Translations under genes and position numbers: made by a program
Source: Actinomycetota bacterium
GTDB taxonomy: Bacteria; Actinomycetota; Acidimicrobiia; Acidimicrobiales; CAIXPF01
Direction of reading: 5' to 3'
Length of the DNA: 43,628 nucleotides
NCBI GenBank assembly: GCA_016870475.1
Contig: VGBO01000015.1
Location: forward strand, 1-43,628
In this document: in pieces, positions 8,208-18,380 of the stretch
How the letters are laid out: each line of letters starts with the position of its first letter
Numbering within the stretch: the first letter of the stretch is position 1
Notes under the pieces: generated by a model
Database searches by the model: none
Told to the model about the DNA's origin: nothing
The model's input: only the letters and a program-made list of their open reading frames with translations

Positions 8208-10076
8208 TCACGACCGCCCCCGCGGCTGGCGCGCCCGCTCCACGATCGCCTCCGCGACCGTGTCCGGCAGCCACGACAGCGCCTGCAACTCCTCGAGCGT
8301 CGCCCGGCGCACCGCCGTCACCCCGCCGAGCTCACGCACGAGTCGGCGCCGACGCGCCGGACCGAGGCCGGCGACGTCGTCGAGCCAGGAACGGGTCATC
8401 CGCGCATTGCGCAACTGCCGCTGATAGGAGATTGCCACCCGGTGCGACTCGTCCCGCAACCGCTGTAGCAGGTAGAGCGCGTCCGACTGGCGGGGCAACC
8501 GCACCGGGTCCGCACGTCCCGGCAGGTACACCTCCTCGAACTGCTTCGCGAGCGCGCACACGGGGATGTCGTCACGGAGCCCGAACTCGTCGAGGACCCG
8601 GACCGCCACGCCGAGCTGCCCCTTCCCGCCGTCGACGACGAGCAGTTGCGGCGGGTACTGGAACCGGCCCCGCTCGGCGACCGGGCGCTCGCGATCCTCG
8701 ACGTACGCGCCGAGGCGGCGCCGGAGCACCTCCTCCATCGCGGCGAAGTCGTCGTTGCCCGGCACGTCGCGCAACCGGAACTTCCGGTACTGCCCCTTCG
8801 CCGGGAGGCCGTCCTCGAACACCACCATCGACGACACGTAGTCGGTGCCCGACAGGTGGGAGTTGTCGTAGCACTCGATCCGCAACGGCGCCGCCGGCAG
8901 GTCGAGGTACCGGGCGAGCTCCTCGAGCGACCGCGACCGGGCGTTGATGTCGGCCGCGCGACGCATCCGGTGCCGGGTGAACTCCTCGGTTGCGTTCCGG
9001 GTGACCGTCTCGAGCAGCTCGACCCGCTCACCACGGCGCGGCACCCGCACCGCCACCTTCGACCCCCGCGCGTCGGCGAGCCACTGTTCGTACAGCTCCG
9101 GGTCGTCGGGAAGGTCCGGCACGAGCACCTGCTTGGGATACCCCTGCAACGGCTCCTCGGCGTACAACCCTTCGAGCACCACCCCGACGAGCTCACCCCG
9201 CGACAGCGCCTCGACCTTGTCGAGCACGAACCCCCGGCGCGCCACCACACGACCACGGCGCACCACGAACACCTGCACCGCCGCCTCGAGCTCGTCGTCC
9301 GCGATGCCGATCACGTCGAGGTCCTCGTCGCGCTGGCCGACGATCTGCTGGCGCTCGATCGCCTTGTGCACCGACGCCAGCCGGTCACGCAGACGGGCGG
9401 CCCGCTCGAACTCGAGATCGGTCGCCGCCGCACGCATCTCGGCCTCGAGCCGCTCGACGACCCCGTCGGTGTCGCCCTCGAGGAACTGCAGCAGCTCACG
9501 CACCAGCTCGCCGTAGGCGTCCTCCGTGATCGCCCCCACGCACGGACCCGAGCACTTCTCGATGTGGAACAGCAGACACGGCCGTCCGAGCCGCTCATGC
9601 GCGGCGAACTTGTGGTCCCGGCACGTGCGCACCGGGAACGTGCGCAACAACAGGTCGAGCGTCTCCCGGATCGCATACGCGTGCGTGTACGGCCCGAAAT
9701 ACCGCACGCCCTTGCGCTTCTGGCCCCGCACCACCGCCGGCCGGGGCCACCGGTCCTCCACGGTCACCGCAAGGAACGGGTACGACTTGTCGTCCACCAT
9801 CCGCACGTTGAAGCGCGGACGGTGCTCCTTGATGAGGGAGAACTCCAACAGGAGCGCCTCGACCTCGTTGCGGACCTGGATCCACTCCACCGTCTCCGCC
9901 GCCGCGACCATCGCGGCGGTGCGCGGGTGCAACTGGTCGGGATGCTGGAAGTAGTTCCCGACCCGCTGCCGCAACGAGCGGGCCTTCCCCACGTACAGCA
10001 CCCGACCCTCGGCGTCACGGAACTGGTAGGAGCCCGGCGCGTCGGGGATCGTCCCCGCCGGCGGACGCTGGACCAC
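8208..10076 (-). CDS. uvrC: UvrABC excinuclease subunit C
   Basis: The dual-incision nuclease of nucleotide excision repair, 622 residues. The N-terminal GIY-YIG domain (GSYQFRDAEGRVLYVGKARSL) makes the 3' cut. A UVR motif around residues 205-240 contacts UvrB. A Cys-rich segment has HIEKCSGPCVG. The RNase H-like domain, with IECYDNSHLSGTDYV and VVDGGKGQL, makes the 5' cut. The tandem helix-hairpin-helix tail (VAGLGPARRRRLV...) binds DNA. The GTG start at 10076 is 9 nt after the uvrA stop, so uvrB-uvrA-uvrC form one transcription unit. All subunits needed for UvrABC are here. Confidence 0.97.
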   Translation of the reverse strand: MVQRPPAGTIPDAPGSYQFRDAEGRVLYVGKARSLRQRVGNYFQHPDQLHPRTAAMVAAAETVEWIQVRNEVEALLLEFSLIKEHRPRFNVRMVDDKSYPFLAVTVEDRWPRPAVVRGQKRKGVRYFGPYTHAYAIRETLDLLLRTFPVRTCRDHKFAAHERLGRPCLLFHIEKCSGPCVGAITEDAYGELVRELLQFLEGDTDGVVERLEAEMRAAATDLEFERAARLRDRLASVHKAIERQQIVGQRDEDLDVIGIADDELEAAVQVFVVRRGRVVARRGFVLDKVEALSRGELVGVVLEGLYAEEPLQGYPKQVLVPDLPDDPELYEQWLADARGSKVAVRVPRRGERVELLETVTRNATEEFTRHRMRRAADINARSRSLEELARYLDLPAAPLRIECYDNSHLSGTDYVSSMVVFEDGLPAKGQYRKFRLRDVPGNDDFAAMEEVLRRRLGAYVEDRERPVAERGRFQYPPQLLVVDGGKGQLGVAVRVLDEFGLRDDIPVCALAKQFEEVYLPGRADPVRLPRQSDALYLLQRLRDESHRVAISYQRQLRNARMTRSWLDDVAGLGPARRRRLVRELGGVTAVRRATLEELQALSWLPDTVAEAIVERARQPRGRS

Positions 10077-10085
10077 CGTCGTCCC

Positions 10086-13010
10086 CTACCCGGCCCGTCG
10101 ACGGCGCGCCGGGCGCTTCGGCTCGGGATCTGCCACCACGTCGAGCAACGGCCGCAGGAACCGGCCGGTGTGGCTCGTCGGGTGCGCGGCGATGTCTTCC
10201 GGGGTGCCGGCGGCGACCACCCGTCCACCGCCGCTCCCGCCCTCCGGACCGAGGTCGATCACCCAGTCCGCCGTCTTCACGACATCGAGGTTGTGCTCGA
10301 TCACGAGCACCGTGTTCCCGGCGTCGACGAGCCGCTGCAACACGCCGAGCAGCTTGCGCACGTCCTCGAAGTGCAACCCGGTCGTCGGCTCGTCGAGCAG
10401 GTAGATCGTGTGCCCCGTCGACCGCTTCGCGAGCTCCGTCGCGAGCTTCACGCGCTGCGCCTCACCGCCCGACAGCGTCGGCGCCGACTGCCCGAGCCGC
10501 ACGTACCCGAGCCCGACGTCGACGAGGGTCTCGAGGTACCGCACGATCGCCGGCTGGTTCGCGAAGAACTCCACCGCCTCCGAGCACGGCATGTCGAGCA
10601 CCTCGGCGATCGACCGCCCCTTGAACGTCACATCGAGCGTGTCCCGGTTGTAACGGGCGCCCTTGCACACCTCGCACGGCACGTACACGTCGGGCAGGAA
10701 GTGCATCTCGATCTTGATCGTGCCGTCACCCGCACAGTGCTCGCAGCGGCCGCCCTTCACATTGAAGCTGAACCGGCCGGGCTGGTAGCCGCGGACCTTC
10801 GCCTCCGTCGTCGTCGCGAACAGCTTCCGCACGTGGTCGAACACGCCCGTGTACGTCGCCGGGTTCGACCGGGGGGTCCGACCGATCGGCGACTGGTCGA
10901 TCGCGATCACCTTGTCGAGGTGCTGGAGTCCGGTGATCGAACGGTGCAGCCCCGGCGGCGTGCGCGACCCGTAGATCCGGGCCATCAACGCGTGCAGGAG
11001 GATGTCGTTCACGAGCGTCGACTTGCCGCTGCCCGACACCCCCGTCACCGCGACGAACACCCCGAGCGGGAACTCGACGTCGATGTCGGCGAGGTTGTTC
11101 TCGCGCGCACCCTTCACGACGAGCCGCTGCGCACCGGGGGTCCGGCGATCGGTCGGCACCTCGATCCGGCGACGACCCGACAGGTACTGCCCGGTCACCG
11201 AGTCCGGGTGCTCGAGCAGACCGGGCACCGGCCCCGAGTACACGACCGTGCCGCCGTGCTCGCCCGCCCCCGGACCGACGTCGACCACCCAGTCCGACAC
11301 CTTGATCGTGTCCTCGTCGTGCTCGACGACGAGGACCGTGTTGCCGAGGTCACGCAGGTGCTCGAGGGTTCCGATCAGCCGGTGGTTGTCACGCTGGTGC
11401 AACCCGATCGACGGTTCGTCGAGCACGTAGAGCACACCGACGAGCCCGCTGCCGATCTGGGAGGCGAGCCGGATCCGTTGCGCCTCACCGCCTGCGAGCG
11501 TCGCCGCCGAACGCCCGAGCGACAGGTAGTCGAGCCCCACGTCACACAGGAACCGCAGGCGGGCGTTGATCTCCTTCAGGATCCGCTCGGCGATGAGCTG
11601 CTCCCGGTCGGTGAGCTCCAACGCAGCGATCACCCCGGTCGCCTCGCCGATGGACATCGACGACAACTCGGCGATGTTGTGCCCGCCGACCGTCACCGCG
11701 AGCGGCAACGGCGCCAGACGGGCGCCCTCGCACACGTGGCACGCCACCTCGCGCATGTAGCCCTGGATCACCTCGCGCTGCGCGTCGCTCTCCGACTCCG
11801 TGTACCGCCGCTGCAGGTAGGGGATCACCCCTTCGTACCGGGCCTGGAACGAACGACGACGGCCGTACCGGTTGCGGTACTGCACCTGCAGGCGCTCACC
11901 GTCGGGCACGCCGTGCAGCAGGATCTTGCGGGCCTTCGCCCCGAGCTTCGACCACGGCTCGTCCATCGGGATGCCCCGGTCCTCGGCCACCGTCGAGATG
12001 AGCAGCTGGAAGAACCGGGCGTGGCCGCTCGCCCACGGGGCGATCGCACCGTCCGCCAAGGACAGATCGGGGTTCGGGACCACGAGCTCCGGGTCGACCT
12101 CGTAGCGGGTACCGAGGCCGTCGCACGTCGGACACGCCCCGTACGGCGAGTTGAAGCTGAAGTTCCGGGGGGCGAGCTCCTCGAAGCTCTTCCCGTCGGA
12201 GGGCCGGGCGAGGTGCTCGGAGAACACCAGCGTCTGCGGGTCGGCGTCCTTCGGCACGAGCTCGACCTCGGCGACCCCCTCGGCGAGCCGCAACGCCGTC
12301 TCGAGCGACTCGGTGAGCCGCCGCTCGATCCCCTCCCGCAACACCAAGCGGTCGACGATCACCTTGATGTCGTGCACCTCGTAGCGGGCGAGCTTCAGCT
12401 CCGCGCTCCCCCCGACCACATCCGCGAGCTCGTAGGGGGCACCGTCGACGATCACCCGGGCGAACCCGTCACGGGCGAGGTCCTCGAAGACCTTCTCGTA
12501 GGTCCCCTTGCGTCCACGGACCACCGGCGCGAGCACCTGCAGGCGGGTGCCCTCGGGGAGCTGCAGCACGTGGTCGACGATCTGCTGTGGGGACTGGCGG
12601 ACGAGCCGCTCCCCCGTCTCGGGGTCGTGGGGGATCCCCACCCGGGCGAAGAGCAGCCGCAGGTAGTCGTAGACCTCGGTGATCGTCCCCACCGTCGAAC
12701 GGGGGTTCCGGGACGCCGTCTTCTGGTCGATCGAGATCGCCGGGGACAAGCCCTCGATCACGTCGACGTCGGGCTTGTCCATCTGCCCGAGGAACTGCCG
12801 GGCGTAGCTCGACAACGACTCGACGTACCGGCGCTGGCCCTCGGCGTAGATCGTGTCGAACGCCAGCGACGACTTCCCCGACCCGGACAGTCCGGTGAAG
12901 GTGATCAGCCGGTCGCGCGGCAGGTCGAGCCCGACGTTGCGGAGGTTGTGCTCACGGGCGCCTCGCACCACCAGCCGGTCACTCACGGGAGCGGACACTA
13001 CCGGGGTCAC
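10086..13010 (-). CDS. uvrA: UvrABC excinuclease ATPase subunit A
   Basis: The damage-sensing ABC-type ATPase of excision repair, 974 residues. It has two nucleotide-binding halves, each with a Walker A ([16 protein letters not shown] and [15 protein letters not shown]) and an ABC signature ([28 protein letters not shown]). Zinc-finger pairs are visible as [23 protein letters not shown] and CEVCKGARY. The start is GTG 13010, which overlaps the uvrB stop as GTGA. An internal GTG at 12986 ([15 protein letters not shown]) is closer to the usual family start but has no ribosome binding site, and coupling favours 13010. Confidence 0.97.
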   Translation of the reverse strand: MTPVVSAPVSDRLVVRGAREHNLRNVGLDLPRDRLITFTGLSGSGKSSLAFDTIYAEGQRRYVESLSSYARQFLGQMDKPDVDVIEGLSPAISIDQKTASRNPRSTVGTITEVYDYLRLLFARVGIPHDPETGERLVRQSPQQIVDHVLQLPEGTRLQVLAPVVRGRKGTYEKVFEDLARDGFARVIVDGAPYELADVVGGSAELKLARYEVHDIKVIVDRLVLREGIERRLTESLETALRLAEGVAEVELVPKDADPQTLVFSEHLARPSDGKSFEELAPRNFSFNSPYGACPTCDGLGTRYEVDPELVVPNPDLSLADGAIAPWASGHARFFQLLISTVAEDRGIPMDEPWSKLGAKARKILLHGVPDGERLQVQYRNRYGRRRSFQARYEGVIPYLQRRYTESESDAQREVIQGYMREVACHVCEGARLAPLPLAVTVGGHNIAELSSMSIGEATGVIAALELTDREQLIAERILKEINARLRFLCDVGLDYLSLGRSAATLAGGEAQRIRLASQIGSGLVGVLYVLDEPSIGLHQRDNHRLIGTLEHLRDLGNTVLVVEHDEDTIKVSDWVVDVGPGAGEHGGTVVYSGPVPGLLEHPDSVTGQYLSGRRRIEVPTDRRTPGAQRLVVKGARENNLADIDVEFPLGVFVAVTGVSGSGKSTLVNDILLHALMARIYGSRTPPGLHRSITGLQHLDKVIAIDQSPIGRTPRSNPATYTGVFDHVRKLFATTTEAKVRGYQPGRFSFNVKGGRCEHCAGDGTIKIEMHFLPDVYVPCEVCKGARYNRDTLDVTFKGRSIAEVLDMPCSEAVEFFANQPAIVRYLETLVDVGLGYVRLGQSAPTLSGGEAQRVKLATELAKRSTGHTIYLLDEPTTGLHFEDVRKLLGVLQRLVDAGNTVLVIEHNLDVVKTADWVIDLGPEGGSGGGRVVAAGTPEDIAAHPTSHTGRFLRPLLDVVADPEPKRPARRRRAG

Positions 13011-15058
13011 GCCAGGTGGCCGACGTCGCGGAGGTCTCGCTTCAGCTCCTTGATCTCGTCGCGGAGACGGGCCGCATACTCGAAGCGCAGGTCGGCGGCT
13101 GCTTCGGCCATCTCGTCCTCCAAGGTGCGGATCAACCGCTCGAGATCACCCTCGGGGAGGTCACGCGCCGCATCGACCCGTTCGCCGACCCGACGTGCCC
13201 GCTCGGCCGCCTTCGCCGTGAGCCGCTCCGGCACCGGCGCCGACGCCGACGCACCCCGCAGGTGGGCGAGGATGTCCGACACCGCCTTGCGGATCGTCGT
13301 CGGGTTGATTCCGTGCTCCGCGTTGTAGGCGGTCTGCACCATCCGCCGGCGCTGCGTCTCGCCGATCGCCCGCCGCATCGAGTCCGTCACCGTGTCGGCG
13401 TACATGACCACCCGACCGTCGACGTTGCGCGCCGCACGGCCGATCGTCTGGATCAACGACGTCTCCGACCGCAGGAACCCCTCCTTGTCCGCGTCGAGGA
13501 TCGCAACGAGGGTCACCTCCGGCAGGTCGAGGCCCTCGCGCAGCAGATTGATGCCGACCAGCACGTCGAAATCGCCGAGCCGCAACCCGCGCAGGATCTC
13601 GATCCGTTCGATCGTGTCGATGTTCGAGTGCAGGTACCGCACCCGCACCCCGAGCTCGAGCAGGTACTCGGTGAGGTCCTCCGCCATCTTCTTCGTGAGC
13701 GTGGTGACGAGGACCCGGTTCCCCTTGCCGACCTCACGGTTGATGTCCTCGAGCAGATCGTCGATCTGTCCCTTCGTCGGCCGCACCTGGATCTCCGGGT
13801 CGACGAGCCCCGTCGGCCGCACGATCTGCTCCACCACGCGCGAGGAGACGCGCAGCTCGTAGTTGCCCGGCGTCGCCGACATGAAGATGCACTGCCGCAC
13901 CCGGTCCTGCCACTCCTCGAACCGCAACGGCCGGTTGTCGGCCGCCGACGGCAACCGGAACCCGTGCTCGACGAGGGTCATCTTCCGCGAACGGTCGCCC
14001 TCGTACTGGCCGTGGATCTGGGGCACCGCGACGTGCGACTCGTCGATCACCATCAGGAAGTCGTCGGGGAAGAAGTCGATCAGCGTCGACGGCGGCTCAC
14101 CCGGCGCCCGGCCGTCGATCGGCGCCGAGTAGTTCTCGATGCCCGAACAGAATCCGACCTCCGCCATCATCTCGAGGTCGTACTGGGTGCGCATGCGCAG
14201 ACGCTGCGCCTCGAGGAGCTTCCCCTCCGCCTCGAACCGGCCGAGCTGCTGCTGCAACTCCACCTCGATGCGTTCGATCGCCCGGCGCATCCGTTCAGCG
14301 CCCGACACGTAGTGCGTCGCCGGGTACACCACGAGCTCGTTGCGCGCAGCGATCCGCTCGCCGGTGACCGGGTCGACGACGGAGATCTCCTCGATCTCAT
14401 CGCCGAACATCGTGATCCGCACGATCGTCTCGTCGTAGGCGGGGTGCACCTCGATCGTGTCGCCACGCACCCGGAACTTGCCGCGCACCAGGTTCGCGTC
14501 GTTGCGCTCGTACCGCATGTCGACCAACCGCCGCAGCACATCACGCTGGTCGACCGAAGCGCCGACCTGGAGGATCAGCAGGTTCTCCCGGTACTCCTCC
14601 GGTGAGCCGAGGCCGTAGATCGCCGACACCGACGCCACCACGATCGTGTCCCGACGGGTGAGCAACGCCTCCGTCGTGGAGTGACGCAACCGGTCGATCT
14701 CGTCGTTGATCGTCGCGTCCTTCTCGATGTAGGTGTCCGAACTCGGGAGGTACGCCTCGGGCTGGTAGTAGTCGTAGTAGCTCACGAAGTACTCGACCCG
14801 GTTGTTCGGGAAGAACTCCTTGAACTCGTTCGCGAGCTGCGCCGCCAAGGACTTGTTCGGTGCGAGCACGAGCGTCGGCTTCTGCACCGCCTCGATCGTC
14901 CAGGCGATCGTCGCACTCTTCCCCGAGCCGGTGATCCCAAGGAGGGTCTGGAACCGCTCCCCCGCCTCCACGCCCGCGACCAGACCGGCGATCGCCTGCG
15001 GCTGGTGGCCGGCGGGCCGGAAGTCGGAGACGACTTCGAAACGGGGCATGACGGCCAT
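13007..15058 (-). CDS. uvrB: UvrABC excinuclease helicase subunit B
   Basis: The DNA-damage verification helicase, 683 residues. It has Walker [13 protein letters not shown], the damage-probing beta-hairpin region [21 protein letters not shown], and helicase motifs including [15 protein letters not shown] and SATPGNYEL. It also has [18 protein letters not shown] and a C-terminal UVR domain ([21 protein letters not shown]) that docks UvrC. The start taken is ATG 15058 ([13 protein letters not shown]), with ATG 15049 as an alternative. The frame is open upstream but runs antisense through an aminotransferase remnant, so the long reading is rejected. It is the first gene of uvrB-uvrA-uvrC. Confidence 0.97.
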   Translation of the reverse strand: MAVMPRFEVVSDFRPAGHQPQAIAGLVAGVEAGERFQTLLGITGSGKSATIAWTIEAVQKPTLVLAPNKSLAAQLANEFKEFFPNNRVEYFVSYYDYYQPEAYLPSSDTYIEKDATINDEIDRLRHSTTEALLTRRDTIVVASVSAIYGLGSPEEYRENLLILQVGASVDQRDVLRRLVDMRYERNDANLVRGKFRVRGDTIEVHPAYDETIVRITMFGDEIEEISVVDPVTGERIAARNELVVYPATHYVSGAERMRRAIERIEVELQQQLGRFEAEGKLLEAQRLRMRTQYDLEMMAEVGFCSGIENYSAPIDGRAPGEPPSTLIDFFPDDFLMVIDESHVAVPQIHGQYEGDRSRKMTLVEHGFRLPSAADNRPLRFEEWQDRVRQCIFMSATPGNYELRVSSRVVEQIVRPTGLVDPEIQVRPTKGQIDDLLEDINREVGKGNRVLVTTLTKKMAEDLTEYLLELGVRVRYLHSNIDTIERIEILRGLRLGDFDVLVGINLLREGLDLPEVTLVAILDADKEGFLRSETSLIQTIGRAARNVDGRVVMYADTVTDSMRRAIGETQRRRMVQTAYNAEHGINPTTIRKAVSDILAHLRGASASAPVPERLTAKAAERARRVGERVDAARDLPEGDLERLIRTLEDEMAEAAADLRFEYAARLRDEIKELKRDLRDVGHLA

Positions 15059-15406
15059 GCTACGGAGGCGGCACGATCCGACGGTTCCGGCCTCGCGGCC
15101 CGGACCGTGGCCGAGGCGACCGACGCCGTCGGCGTGTACCGGGTCGCTGCCGTGCGCACCCCCCGCCGCACCGAAGTGCGGGCCGCGCTCACCGAAGCCG
15201 GGATCGAGACTCGGATCCCGTGGGCGACCCCGTGCCACCTGCTCGCACCGTTCGCCGCCCAACGCGTCAGCCGACTCCCCGTGAGCGAGGAGGCCGGCGA
15301 GCAGCTCCTCGCCCTCCCGCTCCACCCCCACCTCACCACCGACGACGTCGACCGCGTGTGCGCGGTACTCGCCACCGCGCTCGAACGGAGCACGGTCGCC
15401 GCCTGA
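15059..15406 (+). pseudogene. C-terminal remnant of a DegT/DnrJ/EryC1/StrS aminotransferase
   Basis: From about 15100 to the stop at 15404-15406 the plus strand encodes about 100 residues resembling the C-terminus of PLP-dependent sugar aminotransferases. It has a strand [12 protein letters not shown], then [53 protein letters not shown] and a final helix. The PLP-lysine domain, which would lie upstream, is absent because that space is uvrB on the other strand. The first in-frame start is GTG 15107. It is therefore a truncated gene, perhaps left by a rearrangement that brought uvrB here. The uvrB promoter must lie within or across it. Whether the fragment is expressed is unknown. Confidence 0.65.
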
Positions 15407-15423
15407 ACCGACCGGCGTGGCGG

Positions 15424-16089
15424 CTAGGACGCCGGCGGCGTCTTCGCGAACGTGTCCGGATCGGGGATCGACACCTCGGGCCGGTCGCCCATCCACTCCC
15501 AGCAGGCGTCGACGGCAGCGTCGAGAGCGTCGGGTGCGCCGCTGTTGTCGACCACGAAGTCGGCGAGCGCCCGACGCTCCTCGCGGGTCGCCTGGTTCGC
15601 GATCCGGGCCCGGGCGTCGTCCTCGGTGAAGTTCCGGTGCTGCATCAGGCGCTGCACGGCGACGTCGACCGGCACGTCGACGACGATCACGCCGGACCAC
15701 TCGATGAGCCGGTACTGCGGCCCCTCGGTGAACAACGGGATGTCGAGCACCGTGCAGTTCCCCGCCCGACCCGACTCGACCGTGCGCCGTGCGAGCTCGC
15801 GGCGGATCGCCGGGCCCATGATCCCGTTCAGCGTCGCCAACGCGTCCTTGTCGTTGAACACGATCGCCGCGACCGCAGCCCGGTCGAGCGCGCCGTCGGC
15901 GCCCACGATGTGGGCGCCAAACGCGTCGACCATCTTCTGCAGCGTCGGGGAACCGGCCGCCTGCAGCTCACGGACGATGAGGTCGGAATCGACCACCGTC
16001 GCCCCGCGCGCCTCGAGCCGCGACGCGACCGACGACTTCCCGGAACCGATCCCGCCGGTGAGGGCGAACAACGCCATCGTGGTGCGCAT
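15424..16089 (-). CDS. coaE: Dephospho-CoA kinase
   Basis: It phosphorylates the ribose 3'-OH of dephospho-CoA, the last step of coenzyme A synthesis. About 221 residues. The P-loop is [13 protein letters not shown], the substrate-binding Asp lies in [11 protein letters not shown], and the lid region [22 protein letters not shown] is clear. DIPLFTEG is also typical. The start chosen is ATG 16089, close behind a GGGGGGAGGG tract. GTG 16092 or ATG 16077 (MALFALTGG) are possible. It lies downstream of rpsA on the same strand, as in mycobacteria, where rpsA and coaE are neighbours. Confidence 0.96.
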   Translation of the reverse strand: MRTTMALFALTGGIGSGKSSVASRLEARGATVVDSDLIVRELQAAGSPTLQKMVDAFGAHIVGADGALDRAAVAAIVFNDKDALATLNGIMGPAIRRELARRTVESGRAGNCTVLDIPLFTEGPQYRLIEWSGVIVVDVPVDVAVQRLMQHRNFTEDDARARIANQATREERRALADFVVDNSGAPDALDAAVDACWEWMGDRPEVSIPDPDTFAKTPPAS

Positions 16090-16124
16090 CACCCTCCCCC
16101 CGATCGGTGGACCCGGCGGACCGG

Positions 16125-17513
16125 TCAGGCCTCGCCGGCGGCGTCGCCCTCGACGGTGACCTCGGCCTCGGCTGCGACCTCGGCGCCGCCTTCGGCACCG
16201 GCCTCACCCTCGTCACCGTGCTCGGCGTAGTACTCCTCCCACGCCTGCTGTGCCTCGGTCGTCGCGCCCTCGGCGTACTCGTAGGTGCCGCCGATGTAGT
16301 TGCCCTGGTCGTCGTACATGTGGGCGCCGAACGCCTCCTGGTACTCCGCCGCCACGACGCCACCCTCGGCCGCCTGCTTGATCGACAGGCTGATGCGCCG
16401 CCGCTGCAGATCGAGGTCGATGATCTTCACCCACAGCTCCTCGCCGGGGGTCACGACCTGCTCGGGCAACTCCACGTGGTGCGAGGACATCTCCGAGATG
16501 TGCACCAGACCCTCGATGCCGTCGCCGACCTGGACGAAGGAACCGAACGGGACGAGCTTGGTGACCCGGCCGTAGACGAGCTCGCCGACCCGGTGGTTCG
16601 ACGCGAACTCCTGCCACGGATCCTGCTGGGTCGCCTTGAGCGAGAGGCTGATCCGGTCGCGGTCGAGATCGACCTCGAGGACCTGCACCTGCACCTCGTC
16701 GCCGACCTGCACCACCTGGGAGGGATGGTCGACGTGCTTCCAGGACAGCTCCGACACGTGGATGAGGCCGTCCATGCCGCCGAGGTCGACGAACGCACCG
16801 AAGTTCACGACCGAGGACACCACACCACTGCGGACCTCGCCCGGCTTCAGGTTGGCGAGGAACTCCTCGCGCTGCTCCTTCTGGGTCTCCTCGAGCCACT
16901 GCCGGCGGGAGAGGACGACGTTGTTGCGGTTCTTGTCGAGCTCGATGATCTTCGCCTCGAGCGACCGGCCGACGTACGGCGCTAGGTCCCGCACTCGACG
17001 CAGCTCAACGAGCGACGCCGGGAGGAACCCGCGCAGGCCGATGTCGATGATGAGGCCGCCCTTGACGACCTCGATGACCGGGCCGGCGACGTAGCCGTCG
17101 CTCTCCTTGATCGCCTCGATCTTGCCCCACGCCCGCTCGTACTGGGCCCGCTTTTTCGACAGGATCAGCCGGCCGTCCTTGTCCTCTCGCTGCAGCACGA
17201 GGGCCTCGACCTGCTCGCCGAGCTTCACGACCTCTGAAGGGTCGACGTCGTTGCGGATCGACAGCTCACGCGCCGGGATCACGCCCTCCGACTTGTAGCC
17301 GATGTCGAGGAGGACCTCGTCGCGATCGACCTTCACGACCACGCCGTCGACGATCTGGCCGTCCTCGACCTCGACCATGGTCGACGCGTACACGTCGTCC
17401 ATGGACATGCCGGCGAGATCGTTCTCGGTCACCCTGCGGGGCGTGTACTCGCCGCTCTCGTCGAAGGTGCCCATGCCGGGCGTGGTTGCGATGTCGATGG
17501 TCTGGTCGGTCAC
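16125..17513 (-). CDS. rpsA: 30S ribosomal protein S1
   Basis: An mRNA-binding ribosomal protein of 462 residues with four S1 (OB-fold) repeats. Their cores read GVVVKVDRDEVLLDIGYKSEG, GPVIEVVKGGLIIDIGLRGF, GVVSSVVNFGAFVDLGGMDGL and GRVTKLVPFGSFVQVGDGIEGL. Four repeats is the actinobacterial form, against six in enterobacteria. A long acidic, Ala/Glu/Gly-rich tail follows, after a tyrosine-rich stretch (YDDQGNYIGGTYEY). The start is GTG 17513 (VTDQTIDIATT). The open frame upstream to 17804 is not S1-like and overlaps the next gene. A candidate promoter lies about 105 nt upstream, leaving a leader in which S1 autoregulation would be possible. Confidence 0.97.
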   Translation of the reverse strand: MTDQTIDIATTPGMGTFDESGEYTPRRVTENDLAGMSMDDVYASTMVEVEDGQIVDGVVVKVDRDEVLLDIGYKSEGVIPARELSIRNDVDPSEVVKLGEQVEALVLQREDKDGRLILSKKRAQYERAWGKIEAIKESDGYVAGPVIEVVKGGLIIDIGLRGFLPASLVELRRVRDLAPYVGRSLEAKIIELDKNRNNVVLSRRQWLEETQKEQREEFLANLKPGEVRSGVVSSVVNFGAFVDLGGMDGLIHVSELSWKHVDHPSQVVQVGDEVQVQVLEVDLDRDRISLSLKATQQDPWQEFASNHRVGELVYGRVTKLVPFGSFVQVGDGIEGLVHISEMSSHHVELPEQVVTPGEELWVKIIDLDLQRRRISLSIKQAAEGGVVAAEYQEAFGAHMYDDQGNYIGGTYEYAEGATTEAQQAWEEYYAEHGDEGEAGAEGGAEVAAEAEVTVEGDAAGEA

Positions 17514-17619
17514 GGGGTGGGTCGTCTCGTTCGGGGAGCCGGGGTCGACTCCGGGTTGATGCACAACAGTCGCCGAGCCCACGACGCGCGGAAGGCGCAC
17601 CACGAACGGGCGAGCGCCG

Positions 17620-17625
17620 ATAGTA
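17620..17625 (-). promoter_or_regulatory. Candidate -10 element of rpsA
   Basis: TACTAT on the minus strand, about 107 nt before the rpsA start, in the gap between rpsA and the methyltransferase. No convincing -35 accompanies it (TTGGGA at a 19-nt spacing is the nearest). Best -10 match in the gap. Confidence 0.4.
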
Positions 17626-17641
17626 GCAGCGCCGGGGTCGC

Positions 17642-18373
17642 TCATCCCAAGGGACGACGGGCGAGCACGAGGAACTCCGGCGTGTCCGTCGTGGGCGCGA
17701 CCTCGGCGTACGCACCCGGCGTGACCGACCACACCGCCTCCACCTCGAGACCCACCGCATCGCAGAGGAGCCGCAGCTCCCGCGGCGTGTAGCACGCCGT
17801 CCACAGGTCGGTCTCCACCCGCTCGCCCGGCGGTGACCGCAGCTCCGTCACCTCGCGGTTCACGCCGGTCGCCGCGTCGAACACGTCACGCTCCGGCTCG
17901 AGGTACCGCACCTGGAAGTACGCCGAGAACGCCGACAGGGCGAGCCGTCCCCCCGGACGCAGCGCCGCGGCGACCTCGCGGAGCACCGCGCGGTCCTCCG
18001 CGAGCGCCCGATCGGGGTCGGGAAGGCCGAACCCGCCCTGGCACAGGGACACGGCCGCGTCGAAGGACCCGGGACGCACCGGGAGCCGTCGGGCGTCGCC
18101 ACGCACCACCCGCAACCCCGCGGCGACAGCGATCCCGACGAACGTGCGGGAGATGTCGACCCCCACCACCTCGACGCCACGGTCCGAGAACTCGGCGACA
18201 TGACGCCCCGGACCACAGCCCACGTCGAGCAACCGTGAACCCGGACCGAGCCCGAGCACCGTCGACAGGAAGTCGACCTCCTGGCGCGTCCCCCGGGTGA
18301 AGGAATAGCGGAGGTACGACTCCCCGAGGTGGTCGGCCACCTCCTCGAACCAGTGCGCACGCCGCACGGTCAC
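17642..18373 (-). CDS. Class I SAM-dependent methyltransferase
   Basis: A 243-residue methyltransferase starting at GTG 18373 (VTVRRAHWFEEVADHLG), 7 nt after the polA stop. Motif I is SRLLDVGCGPGRHVAEF, motif II is VEVVGVDIS, and ARRLPVRPGSFDAAVSL and LRPGGRLALSAFSAYF follow. Such proteins are often annotated only as class I methyltransferases. The presence of RYSFTRGTRQEVDFL before motif I fits a small-molecule type. The substrate is unknown. It lies between polA and rpsA on the same strand and could be co-transcribed with polA. It is not closely similar to the methyltransferase near uvrC. Confidence 0.85.
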   Translation of the reverse strand: MTVRRAHWFEEVADHLGESYLRYSFTRGTRQEVDFLSTVLGLGPGSRLLDVGCGPGRHVAEFSDRGVEVVGVDISRTFVGIAVAAGLRVVRGDARRLPVRPGSFDAAVSLCQGGFGLPDPDRALAEDRAVLREVAAALRPGGRLALSAFSAYFQVRYLEPERDVFDAATGVNREVTELRSPPGERVETDLWTACYTPRELRLLCDAVGLEVEAVWSVTPGAYAEVAPTTDTPEFLVLARRPLG

Positions 18374-18380
18374 GCGACCG

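Noticed and set aside
8646-13328. A 1560-codon open frame on the plus strand
   Set aside because: Antisense to uvrC and uvrA, with shadow composition. No domain is recognisable.
16125-17804. Longer rpsA reading with about 97 extra N-terminal residues
   Set aside because: The extra part overlaps the methyltransferase gene and the candidate promoter region and is not S1-like.
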